Source of the DNA: Phormidium tanganyikae FI6-MK23
Lineage (GTDB): Bacteria > Cyanobacteriota > Cyanobacteriia > Leptolyngbyales > Leptolyngbyaceae
NCBI GenBank assembly: GCA_019359175.1
Contig: JAHHHU010000008.1
Location: 62,001-126,000, forward strand
Length of the DNA: 64,000 bases
Direction: 5' to 3'
Of the stretch, positions 46,201-54,030 are shown piece by piece (position 1 is the first letter of the stretch; every line of letters starts with the position of its first letter). The notes beneath the pieces are model-generated. The model was not told where the DNA came from and did no database searches. It was given only the letters and a program-made list of their open reading frames with translations. The translations under genes were made by a program, and so were the position numbers.

Positions 46201-47417
46201 GAACAGGCGCAGGACAAATCGGCATTTCCGACAGCACGATCACCTTTGGGGGAACTGCGATCGCAACCTTCACAGGCGGCACAGGCACCACAAACCTCGC
46301 AATCACCTTCAACACCAACGCTACGATCGCTGCAGTTGAGGCACTCTTGAGAAACCTCACCTACGCGAATGTCTCTGACGCACCTTCGGCTCTCGATCGC
46401 ACGGTTAGTTTTATCATGACTGATGGCGCAGGCGGAACGAGCACTGCGACAACCAAAACGATTAGCGTCACCTCAGTCAATGATGCCCCTAGTTTTGCTG
46501 CTGTTAATCAAAGAACTAGACTCGGGCAGCAAGTCATTCCGCTCTCACTTTGGACACGCAACTTTAACCTGGGGCCTGAAGAAACCGATCAATCGATCGA
46601 CAACTTCATTTTCACCAACAGCAATCCTGGAATGTTCACCGAATTCCGATTTGAATCAGACGGAACGCTTGTGTTTACTGCGTCTAATGCGCTGTTGACC
46701 CCCACAACTGCAACGATCAATGTCAGAGTTCGCGACGACGGTGGCACTGCTAACGGAGGCATTAATGAATCTACCATTCAAACATTCACGATTACCGTCG
46801 TTCCGCCGCCTCGAATTGTGATCGAAAACGTGAGCCGCTCCGAAGGCAACAGTGGGACAACCTCATTCGACTTCAATGTGTCTCTCAGCCATCAATCGCT
46901 TGATCCTGTCACGGTTCGATACGGAACAGAAGACATGTCCGCCAGAGTTGCAGATCGAGACTATGCCTCTACTTTTGGCTCGCTCTCTTTTGCACCCGGT
47001 GAACTGAGAAAAGCAGTCACCGTGAGAGTGATTGGAGATACAAAGGCAGAACCGATCGAGCAGTTCCTTGTAAGGCTGAACAGTCCTACCAATGGTATAA
47101 TCCAGTCTGGAATCGCCATTGGCACGATCTTCACCGACGATTCTGGCTCGTGGATTGGTAGCAGCAGTGCAACCGCGACAAGTTTCGTTGCTCCTTTGCT
47201 CTCTAGTCCTACAACGACCCCTATCGCTGCTTTACGCAGTAGCTCACCGATTGCTCCAACTCCGGTGAACCTGCTCCGTATCCCAAATCTGACGCTTCCC
47301 TCGATCGTGACCGTTCCTCCGATTTCAAGCCTTTCTAACAGCACCAATCTGTTACAGCAGAATCCTAATCCGGTCAAAAAGACGGTATCGATTGACGACG
47401 ATTCAACTGTTGTCTAA
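43206..47417 (+). CDS. DUF4347 multidomain surface protein with beta-helix and Calx-beta
   Basis: A 1403-residue secreted-type protein. Residues ~44-195 form a DUF4347 domain with conserved His 97 (IVSHGQSG) and Cys 140 (LLYGCDVAEG), a dyad like caspase or gingipain folds. Then comes a lamin-tail-like segment (IINEWSQGSSGNKEWVELL), a beta-helix region with CSLREA-type start (NTTDNGEGSLRQAILNAN) and many SGN repeats, cadherin-like repeats (GTVNYIENATPLLLDPTAIITDAD) and a C-terminal Calx-beta domain (RIVIENVSRSEGNSGTT to GTIFTDDS). A Ser/Thr/Pro tail follows. No classical signal peptide is seen at the N-terminus; DUF4347 proteins are often type I secreted. Adhesion is the likely role. Confidence 0.85.
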   Translation: MSLAESFFNSDRSLLAASEIKHSAFVDRLSESPARSIRSAATAIVFIDANVSNAATLMAGVQPGTEVHLLDRGNAIEQITQTLLGRNNIASLHIVSHGQSGGVLLGETWLGAENLDRYADQLRSWGGSLTESADILLYGCDVAEGERGRSFVDSFSQLTGAEVAASDDLTGKGGDWMLEVQTGAIETTSPFQTSTLAAYDDALNVIINEWSQGSSGNKEWVELLVTAPTDLRGWTLADETPGNTYTTFSNSLLWQNVAAGTLIVIYNGGDRDTAPFPTTDDTDFSDGNFQIVAAHTNLTLFTTPTSWSGFNNTDINDNPILRNAANTIVHDWDQSNNAAFTAVRPGGTQSIFYTGNTVAGVTTSGNYSQTSAGSATPGIGSGGANTTWINSLRTTVPTVALSSPTATATETGANGTYRIARTGGTTPSLTVKLTLNSSSTVNSTTPTIVGNVLTTPDYTLTGGTGITLNSLVGNELTVTLAAGTSTADLTFAAINDIQAEASEFLRFDLVNTADYDPDSTNNTATATIAQNDFVVINTTDNGEGSLRQAILNANAIAGTDTITFAGSTFTNATPDTITLTTGQLAIASDLTITGTGANLLTLSGNNASRVFSISSGNVNLSGMTIANGNAGSGTTFGGGISFQGGGTLNLSNSVIRNNITGSGGGGLYVSRSSIVVTNTIIQDNTSGNQAGGINNEEGSLTLINSTVSGNTANGFGAAGGILNISFTAGRVATLNVNNSTFSGNNGSSAGGGAITNYIVAGDAITTVTNSTLSGNRTAGNGGAIWNQGGTFNLNNVTVTNNRADSDNNGVGDGGGILREGGTVTIRNTIIAGNIDGTNGTVNPDVSGTFTDSGNNLIGNTTGSTSFTTSTLVGTAAAPINPLLAPLANNGGSTQTHSLLPGSPAINRGTSTGAPTQDQRGIIRTGAIDIGALELQNVAPVITLPSGTVNYIENATPLLLDPTAIITDADNPPNFNTGVLTVSFSANVSADDRLAIQNQGTGAGQIGISDSTITFGGTAIATFTGGTGTTNLAITFNTNATIAAVEALLRNLTYANVSDAPSALDRTVSFIMTDGAGGTSTATTKTISVTSVNDAPSFAAVNQRTRLGQQVIPLSLWTRNFNLGPEETDQSIDNFIFTNSNPGMFTEFRFESDGTLVFTASNALLTPTTATINVRVRDDGGTANGGINESTIQTFTITVVPPPRIVIENVSRSEGNSGTTSFDFNVSLSHQSLDPVTVRYGTEDMSARVADRDYASTFGSLSFAPGELRKAVTVRVIGDTKAEPIEQFLVRLNSPTNGIIQSGIAIGTIFTDDSGSWIGSSSATATSFVAPLLSSPTTTPIAALRSSSPIAPTPVNLLRIPNLTLPSIVTVPPISSLSNSTNLLQQNPNPVKKTVSIDDDSTVV

Positions 47418-47447
47418 CGATCGATTTCTCTAGTCCAACTGAAACTA

Positions 47448-47475
47448 AAAGGGCAGGTAATGTTACCTGCCCTTT
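47448..47475 (+). terminator. Terminator of the DUF4347 gene
   Basis: AAAGGGCAGGTAA-TG-TTACCTGCCCTTT is a perfect 13-bp stem with a 2-base loop, then GTTTG, about 30 bases after the stop. Confidence 0.9.
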
Positions 47476-47555
47476 GTTTGTTGAATGATGTTTGTGCTAG
47501 TCCATTCAGAAAGCCTACCGTGTGCACAACTCGATCGGTCATTGCTGAAATCTTC

Positions 47556-47661
47556 GCCCCCTAAATCTCCCATTCTGGGGGACTTTGAGATCGAGAGCTT
47601 TCCAGAACTTTGAGAAATTTCTTAGGTTCAAAGTCTCCCAAATTTGGGGGATTTAGGGGGC
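47556..47661. repeat. Palindromic MITE-like element, copy 2
   Basis: Imperfect arms of ~33 bp begin GCCCCCTAAATCTCCCATTC and end with the matching GGGGGATTTAGGGGGC, around an internal spacer longer than in copy 1. Right-flank AACGAAGTGA (beyond 47661) matches the outer arm of copy 1 at 43025. The DUF4347 gene lies between the two copies. Confidence 0.78.
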
Positions 47662-47730
47662 TGAAGCCGACCCAAACGAAGTGATGCCTATGGCACACGT
47701 GAGCGAACGACTTGTATGCACACGGTAGAT

Positions 47731-47762
47731 TAAAAAAGCGGAGGCACAAATGCACCTCCGCT
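47731..47762 (-). terminator. Terminator of secreted paralog 1
   Basis: AGCGGAGG/CCTCCGCT stem with a 10-base loop; on minus it is followed by TTTTTTA. It lies 68 bases past the stop of the minus-strand gene at 47830. Confidence 0.85.
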
Positions 47763-47829
47763 AACTTTATGAACAGATAGATAAGTAGAGACCAAGCTCT
47801 AACTCATACAGACTGGAGAACGATCGTGA

Positions 47830-48258
47830 TTATTCCAGACCGTCTGCGCCTGCTGCTGCTTTCAAGATTGCAGCATAAGCATCCAAACCAGGTCGGGTAG
47901 CAGGGTCGAGTCCGTCCAATTCTGCAATTACAGCTTGCTTGATTGTGGTACCCGCCGTAGCCACAGGCACTACAGTCGGCTCGCCGCCGTTGATTGTCAA
48001 TACAGGTACGCCTGCGGTTGTAAAATCGCCAGTGAAAACATAATCACCACCCGCTCCAGGGTAGTACAGACCTTCAGGCAGAACTGCTTCACCGGAAACG
48101 GTGGTCACAAAACCTGCGGGGGTAACTTCAGAAACCGATCCTCTGATTGCGGATTCTGCGGATGCAGGCGAAGCAACCAAAGCAGCCAAGCCGAGCACGC
48201 CTGCCAATGACAAGCCAGTTTTCAAAATCATCTGAGCTGAGTTAGAAAGAACACTCAT
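47830..48258 (-). CDS. Small exported protein, paralog 1 of a tandem pair
   Basis: A 142-residue exported protein. The signal peptide is hydrophobic (TGLSLAGVLGLAALVASPASA-ES). The mature part is glycine-, valine- and alanine-rich and ends DAYAAILKAAAGADGLE. It shares with the protein encoded at 48559 the motif VTPAGFVTTVSG, a (Y/F)(Y/F) after PxG, and the C-terminal DAYAAI-KAAAG-DGLE. No domain is recognised. ATG at 48258 is preferred to an in-frame start at 48306, because MSVLSNSAQM begins the signal. Its own terminator follows. Confidence 0.7.
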   Translation of the reverse strand: MSVLSNSAQMILKTGLSLAGVLGLAALVASPASAESAIRGSVSEVTPAGFVTTVSGEAVLPEGLYYPGAGGDYVFTGDFTTAGVPVLTINGGEPTVVPVATAGTTIKQAVIAELDGLDPATRPGLDAYAAILKAAAGADGLE

Positions 48259-48485
48259 TGTTATTAGTCCTAAATAAGGTGACAGATTAGTGTTATGTGA
48301 CACCACTTACGTGGCAGCCTCACCAATCAAGTGTTCTCGTATTATTGCCCGGCACCTAATCTGAGTCGTCCGAATCCCTACGCAACGTTTAAGTAATCTT
48401 GATGTTGAAGTAGTGATTAATACATAGGACTACCAAGAAGGAATAAAATGCTCCAAATAAGGTGATATCTATCTATCACAAACAA

Positions 48486-48513
48486 AGAAAAAGGGTACGA
48501 TTATCGCACCCTT
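48486..48513 (-). terminator. Terminator of secreted paralog 2
   Basis: On minus, AGGGTGCGA/TCGTACCCT (one G-U) with loop TAA is followed by TTTTTCTTT. It sits between the two paralogs, so each has its own transcript end. Confidence 0.82.
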
Positions 48514-48558
48514 ACTCAGCTCAAACTATAAGATGATTTGGATCAATCGAAGCGCAAC

Positions 48559-49014
48559 TTACTCCAAACCATCAAATCCTGCTGCTGCCTTAACAATTGC
48601 AGCATAAGCTTCTCGATCAGAGCGATCGTCGAGGTCAAGTCGATTCAGTGTGCTGATCACCGTTTCCTTCAAAGTCGTCGGCAAAGCATTGTCTCCATAG
48701 ACCGTTCTGATCGGGAGAGGAGCACCTGCATCAATGATCAATCGTCCCTCGCTGATCGCACTGCCACAGTTACAGTCTTCAATCACTCCGTTAACTGTGA
48801 GCGGTTGATTGAAGAACATTCCTCCAGGAGCAACCATTTGCCCTGCTACCGAAGTGACAAAGCCGCTCGGAGTCACACGGGTCATTGCACCGCTGATCGA
48901 CCCATTCTCTGGGTAGGCAAATGCGGGTGCAGCACCGATCGTCATTGCGCTGAACGCACCGATCGCGGTTAAGCCTTTGAAAGTCACCAATGCAAAATTA
49001 GACAAACCGCTCAT
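48559..49014 (-). CDS. Small exported protein, paralog 2 of a tandem pair
   Basis: A 151-residue exported protein: signal peptide (GLTAIGAFSAMTIGAAPAFA-YP), then SISGAMTRVTPSGFVTSVAG, a cysteine pair in EDCNCGSAISEG absent from paralog 1, and the closing REAYAAIVKAAAGFDGLE. The start and end blocks are shared with the protein encoded at 47830, while the middle is different. No family is recognised. The conserved tail suggests a recognition or assembly tag. Upstream 49015-49327 is its promoter side. Confidence 0.7.
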   Translation of the reverse strand: MSGLSNFALVTFKGLTAIGAFSAMTIGAAPAFAYPENGSISGAMTRVTPSGFVTSVAGQMVAPGGMFFNQPLTVNGVIEDCNCGSAISEGRLIIDAGAPLPIRTVYGDNALPTTLKETVISTLNRLDLDDRSDREAYAAIVKAAAGFDGLE

Positions 49015-49327
49015 CGTTAATTCTCCTATTCGAGTCGCTCAGTGGTCGCTTGGAATGCTGACGATTGTTCGACCAGTTCCTCAAAGCTTCTTACTCCTCA
49101 ATTGTTTTCCAAACGTTGGTCAATCATCCCCAGAGACTTTATCTAACTTTGAAGCACATCACTCGACTAAAGTCGAATAAAATCGGAGTTACTACTGATA
49201 TCATCTTGATAGAGAAAAAATAATACAGACCTCAAAGGTCGAAATCGCGGCTTGGCTCGAATCAAGTATCACGATAATGGCTTCGACTTTGATCGAGTCT
49301 TCTATGAAGTCGATAGCCAGAAGGCTA
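49015..49327. other. Intergenic region, no gene supported
   Basis: About 310 A/T-rich bases. A plus frame at 49252-49509 is the shadow of the Uma2 remnant. No repeat, promoter or RNA gene could be defined. Confidence 0.5.
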
Positions 49328-49594
49328 CTACTGCTGATTTAACCTTTGTCTCAGATCGCGGATCGCTGCACTTGTCGATCGCTCCAGAGCAATCTGCACA
49401 CATTCTGCAACGATATCCAGAATCGGGATGTCTGGGAAAAAGCGACTTTCTTCCCGAAGCATATAAGCATCGTTCTCTAGTCCATAAATCCGAAGCTGTT
49501 TATTCCTGAACATCCATACTTCAGGAACTTTGAAAGGGAGATAGTCATCCACCTTGCTGTAACTGGTGACATCTATTTCAATTACCAAATGCTC
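49328..49594 (-). pseudogene. Uma2 (DUF820) remnant, 5' truncated
   Basis: The C-terminal ~88 residues of a Uma2 protein remain: EHLVIEIDVTSYSKVDDYL corresponds to the family's P-(D)LVIEI strand, and FKVPEVWMFRNKQLRIYGLE to the VPEVW helix-strand. The N-terminal half, which would hold the first acidic residues and the PD motif, is missing; the sequence runs straight into the pepP stop. The frame is open upstream inside pepP but that part is not Uma2-like. It is probably not expressed as a functional protein. Confidence 0.65.
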
Positions 49595-49595
49595 C

Positions 49596-50906
49596 TTATC
49601 GTTCCATTGCTTCGAGTGATTTCGGAACTGCTGCTGTGAGGATTTCATTCCCGGTTTCGGTGACTAACACATCATCCTCAATCCGGATGCCGATACCGCG
49701 CCAGCGATCGCTAATTTCAGGCTGTCCCTCGATCGATTGAAAGTCCGATCGAATGTAAATTCCAGGTTCAACGGTCACGACTTGTCCAGGTTGGAAGTTC
49801 AGCCAGTTTTCACCAATCTTCCGCGCTCCTGCATCATGCACATCTAACCCAAGCCAGTGTCCTGTTCCGTGCATAAAGAAGGCTTTGTATTTCTCTTCTT
49901 TGATCACTTCTTCAATGTCACCTTGCAGCAAGCCCAGATCCATCAAACCTTCAGTGATCACTCGAATGGCTGCATCATGGAATTGATTCCAAGGATTTCC
50001 AGGCTTGACTTGCTCGATCGCTGCAAGTTGCGCTTTCAACACTAACTCATACAAAATCCGTTGTTCTTCGGTGAACTTGTTGCCCACTGGATAAGTCCGA
50101 GTGATGTCTGAGTTGTAATAGTTATAGGAACATCCTGCATCAATTAGAAGTAGCTCACCATCCTGCATTTGGCGATCGTTTTCTGTGTAGTGCAGAATGC
50201 AGGAATTTTTGCCAGAAGCGACGATCGAGGGATATGCAATTCCCTGTCCGCCCCGCAATCGGAACAAATGCTCCATTTCAGCTTGAATCTCATACTCATA
50301 CAGCCCAGGCTTACGAATGTTCAAAGCCAAATTATGAGCTTCCGCCGCAATTTCTACCGCTCGTCGCATCTCAGATAGTTCGTATTCGCTCTTGACGACT
50401 CGCATCGGATGCAGGGTAAAACTGGGATCTTCGATCGCAGTTGGACCGACTCCATTTCGCTCATACAATGCGATGCAGCGCTGCCACAGTTTGAGAACCC
50501 GATCGTTAAATCCGCGATCGCGTCCGAAGTGATAGTAAAGCCGTTCTGCTTTGGTAACATACTGCGCCAATTTCTCATTCAATTCAGCGATCGGGTAAGC
50601 TTCATCGGCTCCATACTTTTCCTTTGCCGCATCAACCCCAATCCGATACCCTGTCCAAGTTTCCTTGTCACGATCCTTGGGCTGCACAAACAAAATAAAC
50701 TTGTGTTCTTCATGCCAAGGTGCAAACACTGCGACCGCATCCGCTTCGTTAAATCCGGTGAGGTAGTAAAAATCGCTATCCTGACGGAAATTGTACTCTA
50801 CATCGTTGTGCATCACTGCCATCGGCGCACTGCGGAAGATTGCGGTTCCGTTGCCGATTTTGGACATAAAGCGATCGCGTCTTTGCTTGAATTCGGAATG
50901 GAGCAT
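49596..50906 (-). CDS. pepP: Xaa-Pro aminopeptidase (aminopeptidase P)
   Basis: A 436-residue M24 metallopeptidase that cleaves N-terminal residues before proline. The N-terminal creatinase-like domain (RSAPMAVMHNDVEYNFRQDSDFYYLTGF) precedes the pita-bread domain with metal ligands: aspartates in LLIDAGCSYNYYNSDITRTYPV, His in HGTGHWLGLDVHDAG, Glu in TVEPGIYI and Glu in GIRIEDDVLVTE. All are present. Length is normal. The stop abuts the Uma2 remnant. Confidence 0.94.
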   Translation of the reverse strand: MLHSEFKQRRDRFMSKIGNGTAIFRSAPMAVMHNDVEYNFRQDSDFYYLTGFNEADAVAVFAPWHEEHKFILFVQPKDRDKETWTGYRIGVDAAKEKYGADEAYPIAELNEKLAQYVTKAERLYYHFGRDRGFNDRVLKLWQRCIALYERNGVGPTAIEDPSFTLHPMRVVKSEYELSEMRRAVEIAAEAHNLALNIRKPGLYEYEIQAEMEHLFRLRGGQGIAYPSIVASGKNSCILHYTENDRQMQDGELLLIDAGCSYNYYNSDITRTYPVGNKFTEEQRILYELVLKAQLAAIEQVKPGNPWNQFHDAAIRVITEGLMDLGLLQGDIEEVIKEEKYKAFFMHGTGHWLGLDVHDAGARKIGENWLNFQPGQVVTVEPGIYIRSDFQSIEGQPEISDRWRGIGIRIEDDVLVTETGNEILTAAVPKSLEAMER

Positions 50907-51064
50907 GAATCTAGAATGTGAAGGATAAAGGAGGTGCTTCAGCCTTCATTTTAGGGCGGATCTAAAATCTCATCGCTTTGAAAGGTGTATCCCCCAAGAT
51001 TTGACAAGTTTAGTACACTTGCTCCAAGCTGAACTAAGATGAAACAATTGCTTTGGGCGCGGTT

Positions 51065-52765
51065 ATGGATCTAGAGAAGCCATTAGGATCAGTCATTCAA
51101 GGATCTCTGAGCCAGGGATTAGAAGTTCGGCTGCATCCTGATATCTCAGTCGAAGAAATGCGAGTCGGGAAGTTCTTAGTCGTGCAGGGAGTACGATCGC
51201 GCTTTTTCTGTATGCTGACCGATGTTTCTCTCGGAACTTCAAGCCAGCGCATTATCGCCAATCCTCCGGAGCCAACGAATTTATTTTTACAGGAAGTTCT
51301 TGCGGGTAGCGGGACATACGGCACGATCGAACTTTCTCCGATGCTAATGTTTACGCCAACGGATAAGCCCGTTGAGAAAAAGAAAACTTCGTCAAAGCTG
51401 GCATCGTTTGAGGCAAATTCGAGTGAAGCGATCGAGCTTTTGCCCGTGAAGACGATTCCGAGCCACTTTAGTCAGGTGTATGACGCGAGCGAGCGAGATT
51501 TTCGGGCGGTATTCGGTTGGGAAGATGACCCGCATCGACGAAATTTTGCGATCGGACAACCGATCGATATGGAAGTGCCGATTTGTTTGGATCTCGATCG
51601 CTTTGTCGAACGCAGTAATGGCGTATTTGGTAAATCAGGAACCGGAAAATCATTTCTCACGCGATTGCTACTTGCTGGCATTGTGCGAAAACAAGCTGCG
51701 GTGAATCTCATCTTTGATATGCACTCGGAATATGGTTGGGAAGCGACGAGAGAAGGCAAGCAGTTCAGCACTGTAAAAGGTTTACGCCAACTATTCCCAG
51801 GACAAGTGCAGATATTCACACTCGATCCTGATTCCACTAAGCGTCGAGGTGTGCGCGATGCTCAAGAACTTTATGTGAGTTACGACCAGATTGATGTCGA
51901 GGATCTGATGCTGGTGCGCGGAGAGTTGAACTTATCAGAAGCCGCACTAGAAAACGCAATCATTCTCCGTAACGAATTCGGCAAAGCTTGGATCAATCGT
52001 CTTCTCACGATGAGCAATGGCGAAATTCAGGAGTTCTGCGAAACAAAAATGGGCAGTAAGTCTTCGATCATGGCACTGCAACGCAAGTTGAATCGATTGG
52101 ATGAACTGAAATACATTCGTAATAGTTGTCCGCATAACTATGTCGGTCAGATTCTCGACTGTATTGAAAGCGGAAAGCACGTTGTCGTTGAATTCGGTTC
52201 GCAGTCGAATTTGTTGTCGTATATGTTGGCGACCAATATTATTGCGCGGCGGATTCACCAAGCTTATGTGCGAAAAGCAGAGAAATTTTTGCAATCTAAG
52301 GAAGTGAGCGATCGACCTCAGCAGCTTGTGATCACGATCGAAGAAGCGCACCGATTTCTCGATCCGTCTACTGTTGGACAAACGATTTTCGGTACGATCG
52401 CGCGGGAAATGCGAAAATACTTTGTCACCTTGTTAGTCGTCGATCAGCGTCCATCTGGAATTGATAACGAAGTGATGTCACAGGTTGGAACACGGATTAC
52501 AGCACTATTGAATGATGAGAAAGATATTGACGCGATTTTTACTGGAGTTTCGGGCGGTCAAAGTCTTCGATCGGTACTTGCCAAACTCGACTCGAAACAA
52601 CAAGCATTAATTCTAGGGCACGCAGTTCCGATGCCTGTCGTTATTCGGACTCGCCCCTACGATGAAACGTTTTACAAAGAAATTGGCGATACCGCTTGGG
52701 AGGAATTACCCGATGTCGAAGTATTCCGCGCGGCTGAAGCGGCTAAGGCAGATTTAGGGTTTTAG
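51065..52765 (+). CDS. HerA-like ATPase (DUF87)
   Basis: A 566-residue HerA/FtsK-superfamily ATPase. An N-terminal beta-barrel domain (~residues 1-120) is followed by the RecA-like core with Walker A GVFGKSGTGKSFLTRLLLAG, Walker B VITIEEAHRFLDP and an arginine-finger region (LVVDQRPSGIDNEVMSQVGTR). HerA proteins pump DNA during end resection with NurA. No nurA gene is adjacent, so the partner is either elsewhere or not used. ATG at 51065 is preferred to TTG at 51053. Confidence 0.85.
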   Translation: MDLEKPLGSVIQGSLSQGLEVRLHPDISVEEMRVGKFLVVQGVRSRFFCMLTDVSLGTSSQRIIANPPEPTNLFLQEVLAGSGTYGTIELSPMLMFTPTDKPVEKKKTSSKLASFEANSSEAIELLPVKTIPSHFSQVYDASERDFRAVFGWEDDPHRRNFAIGQPIDMEVPICLDLDRFVERSNGVFGKSGTGKSFLTRLLLAGIVRKQAAVNLIFDMHSEYGWEATREGKQFSTVKGLRQLFPGQVQIFTLDPDSTKRRGVRDAQELYVSYDQIDVEDLMLVRGELNLSEAALENAIILRNEFGKAWINRLLTMSNGEIQEFCETKMGSKSSIMALQRKLNRLDELKYIRNSCPHNYVGQILDCIESGKHVVVEFGSQSNLLSYMLATNIIARRIHQAYVRKAEKFLQSKEVSDRPQQLVITIEEAHRFLDPSTVGQTIFGTIAREMRKYFVTLLVVDQRPSGIDNEVMSQVGTRITALLNDEKDIDAIFTGVSGGQSLRSVLAKLDSKQQALILGHAVPMPVVIRTRPYDETFYKEIGDTAWEELPDVEVFRAAEAAKADLGF

Positions 52766-52812
52766 ATTTGATGCAGGGCAGCCAGTTCTACGATCGCGGC
52801 ATCCCAAAAATA

Positions 52813-52849
52813 AAGGAGATCGCAATTCTGAAAAATCAGCGATCTCCTT
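52813..52849. terminator. Bidirectional terminator between herA-like and aar genes
   Basis: AAGGAGATCGC/GCGATCTCCTT is a perfect 11-bp stem with a 15-base loop between the convergent genes. Confidence 0.82.
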
Positions 52850-52873
52850 CGTTTGTTCTAGGATTGGAGCGCG

Positions 52874-53893
52874 TTAAATCAGCAATGGACGAAATCCATG
52901 CTTCATCGAAGCGGCTCCGATCTGCTCCATCTTCTCCACCGTAATTCGATTGCGTCCCCACGAAAAATTCGTGTGCAGCTTCTCAAACTCCAGCAGCATC
53001 GACTCCGCAAAACACGCAAACAACTGACGCGCCGGAACATCCATATTTACAATGCTCATGATCCGCCAGTCAATATCGAGCGAATGTTCGACAATGCCGC
53101 CATTGAGAACAGTCACTCCTGGATGCTGTACCTTTGTGCCCAAGTTCTTCGGATAGCCACCGTCGATCAGCAAACAAGGCTGCTTCAATTGAGTCGGATC
53201 AATCTCCACGCCCTTCGGCATACTCGCCACCCAGACAATGATATCTGCCTGTGGTAGTGCTTCCTCTAGGCTCTGAATTTTGCCGCGTCCGAGTTCTGCT
53301 TGCAGATTTTGAAGGCGCTCTTGATTTCGAGCAATCAGCAGCAGCTCTGCCACATCAGTTCGAGCATTTAACCAGCGACAAACTGCACTGCCAATATCAC
53401 CCGTCGCGCCACAAACCGCCACCGTCGCTTTTGACAACTCAATGCCCAACTGCTTCGAGGCTTGCTCAACTTGACGAGCGATAACATAAGCGGTGTGAGT
53501 GTTCCCGGTCGTGAACCGCTCAAACTCCAGCATCACATTTCGCACTTGTCGAATCTGTGATAGATCAAAATTCTCGAAGATAATCGACGAAAATCCGCCC
53601 AGAGCCGTGATACTCATCCCATGCTTTTGAGCGTGCGCCATCGCATTAATTATTTTTCGGGTTGCAGCTTTAATCCGACGAGTCGCCAGCATTTCTGGGA
53701 GAAAGCAAGACTCGACGTAACGCCCTTCGATTTCTTGTCCAGTCACACTTTTGACTCGGATCGAATCAACAATCAGAGGCGGTGCGCTACACCAGAAATC
53801 CAACCCTTGCTCCGCGTATTCGGGATACCCTAGCTCGCCTGCAACAGACTGAGCGTGTTCCAAACTTGTAAGATGACCAATTAGACCAAACAT
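52874..53893 (-). CDS. aar: Long-chain acyl-ACP reductase
   Basis: AAR reduces fatty acyl-ACP to the aldehyde that ADO converts to alkane. The 339-residue protein starts with [15 protein letters not shown], has a NADPH-binding Rossmann loop [18 protein letters not shown] near residue 160, and the catalytic cysteine at residue 294 ([13 protein letters not shown]), the position known for the PCC 7942 enzyme. It is downstream of ado with 137 bases and a hairpin between, so both coupled and separate transcripts are possible. Confidence 0.96.
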   Translation of the reverse strand: MFGLIGHLTSLEHAQSVAGELGYPEYAEQGLDFWCSAPPLIVDSIRVKSVTGQEIEGRYVESCFLPEMLATRRIKAATRKIINAMAHAQKHGMSITALGGFSSIIFENFDLSQIRQVRNVMLEFERFTTGNTHTAYVIARQVEQASKQLGIELSKATVAVCGATGDIGSAVCRWLNARTDVAELLLIARNQERLQNLQAELGRGKIQSLEEALPQADIIVWVASMPKGVEIDPTQLKQPCLLIDGGYPKNLGTKVQHPGVTVLNGGIVEHSLDIDWRIMSIVNMDVPARQLFACFAESMLLEFEKLHTNFSWGRNRITVEKMEQIGAASMKHGFRPLLI

Positions 53894-53973
53894 CGATCGT
53901 ATGAAGAAGCTCGGCTTCGGTGAGATGGATAAATGGAACCGTTAAACTTATTTAAGAGAAAATGCCACAAATT

Positions 53974-54008
53974 GACGATGGACGCAAGAAATTCGAGAGT
54001 CCATCGTC
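53974..54008 (-). terminator. Hairpin after ado
   Basis: GACGATGGAC/GTCCATCGTC, a 10-bp perfect stem with a 15-base loop, 22 bases past the ado stop. The downstream T-rich stretch is weak, so it may attenuate rather than fully stop transcription into aar. Confidence 0.65.
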
Positions 54009-54030
54009 TGAAATTTAAATCGCTGTGCTG

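Noticed and set aside
47556-47661. Second palindrome as a simple terminator
   Set aside because: A perfect terminator already follows the gene at 47448, and the element shares arms and flank with the copy at 42908, so a mobile repeat is the better reading.
49252-49509. 85-codon plus frame
   Set aside because: It is antisense to the Uma2 remnant, whose protein features (VIEID, VPEVW) make minus the meaningful strand.
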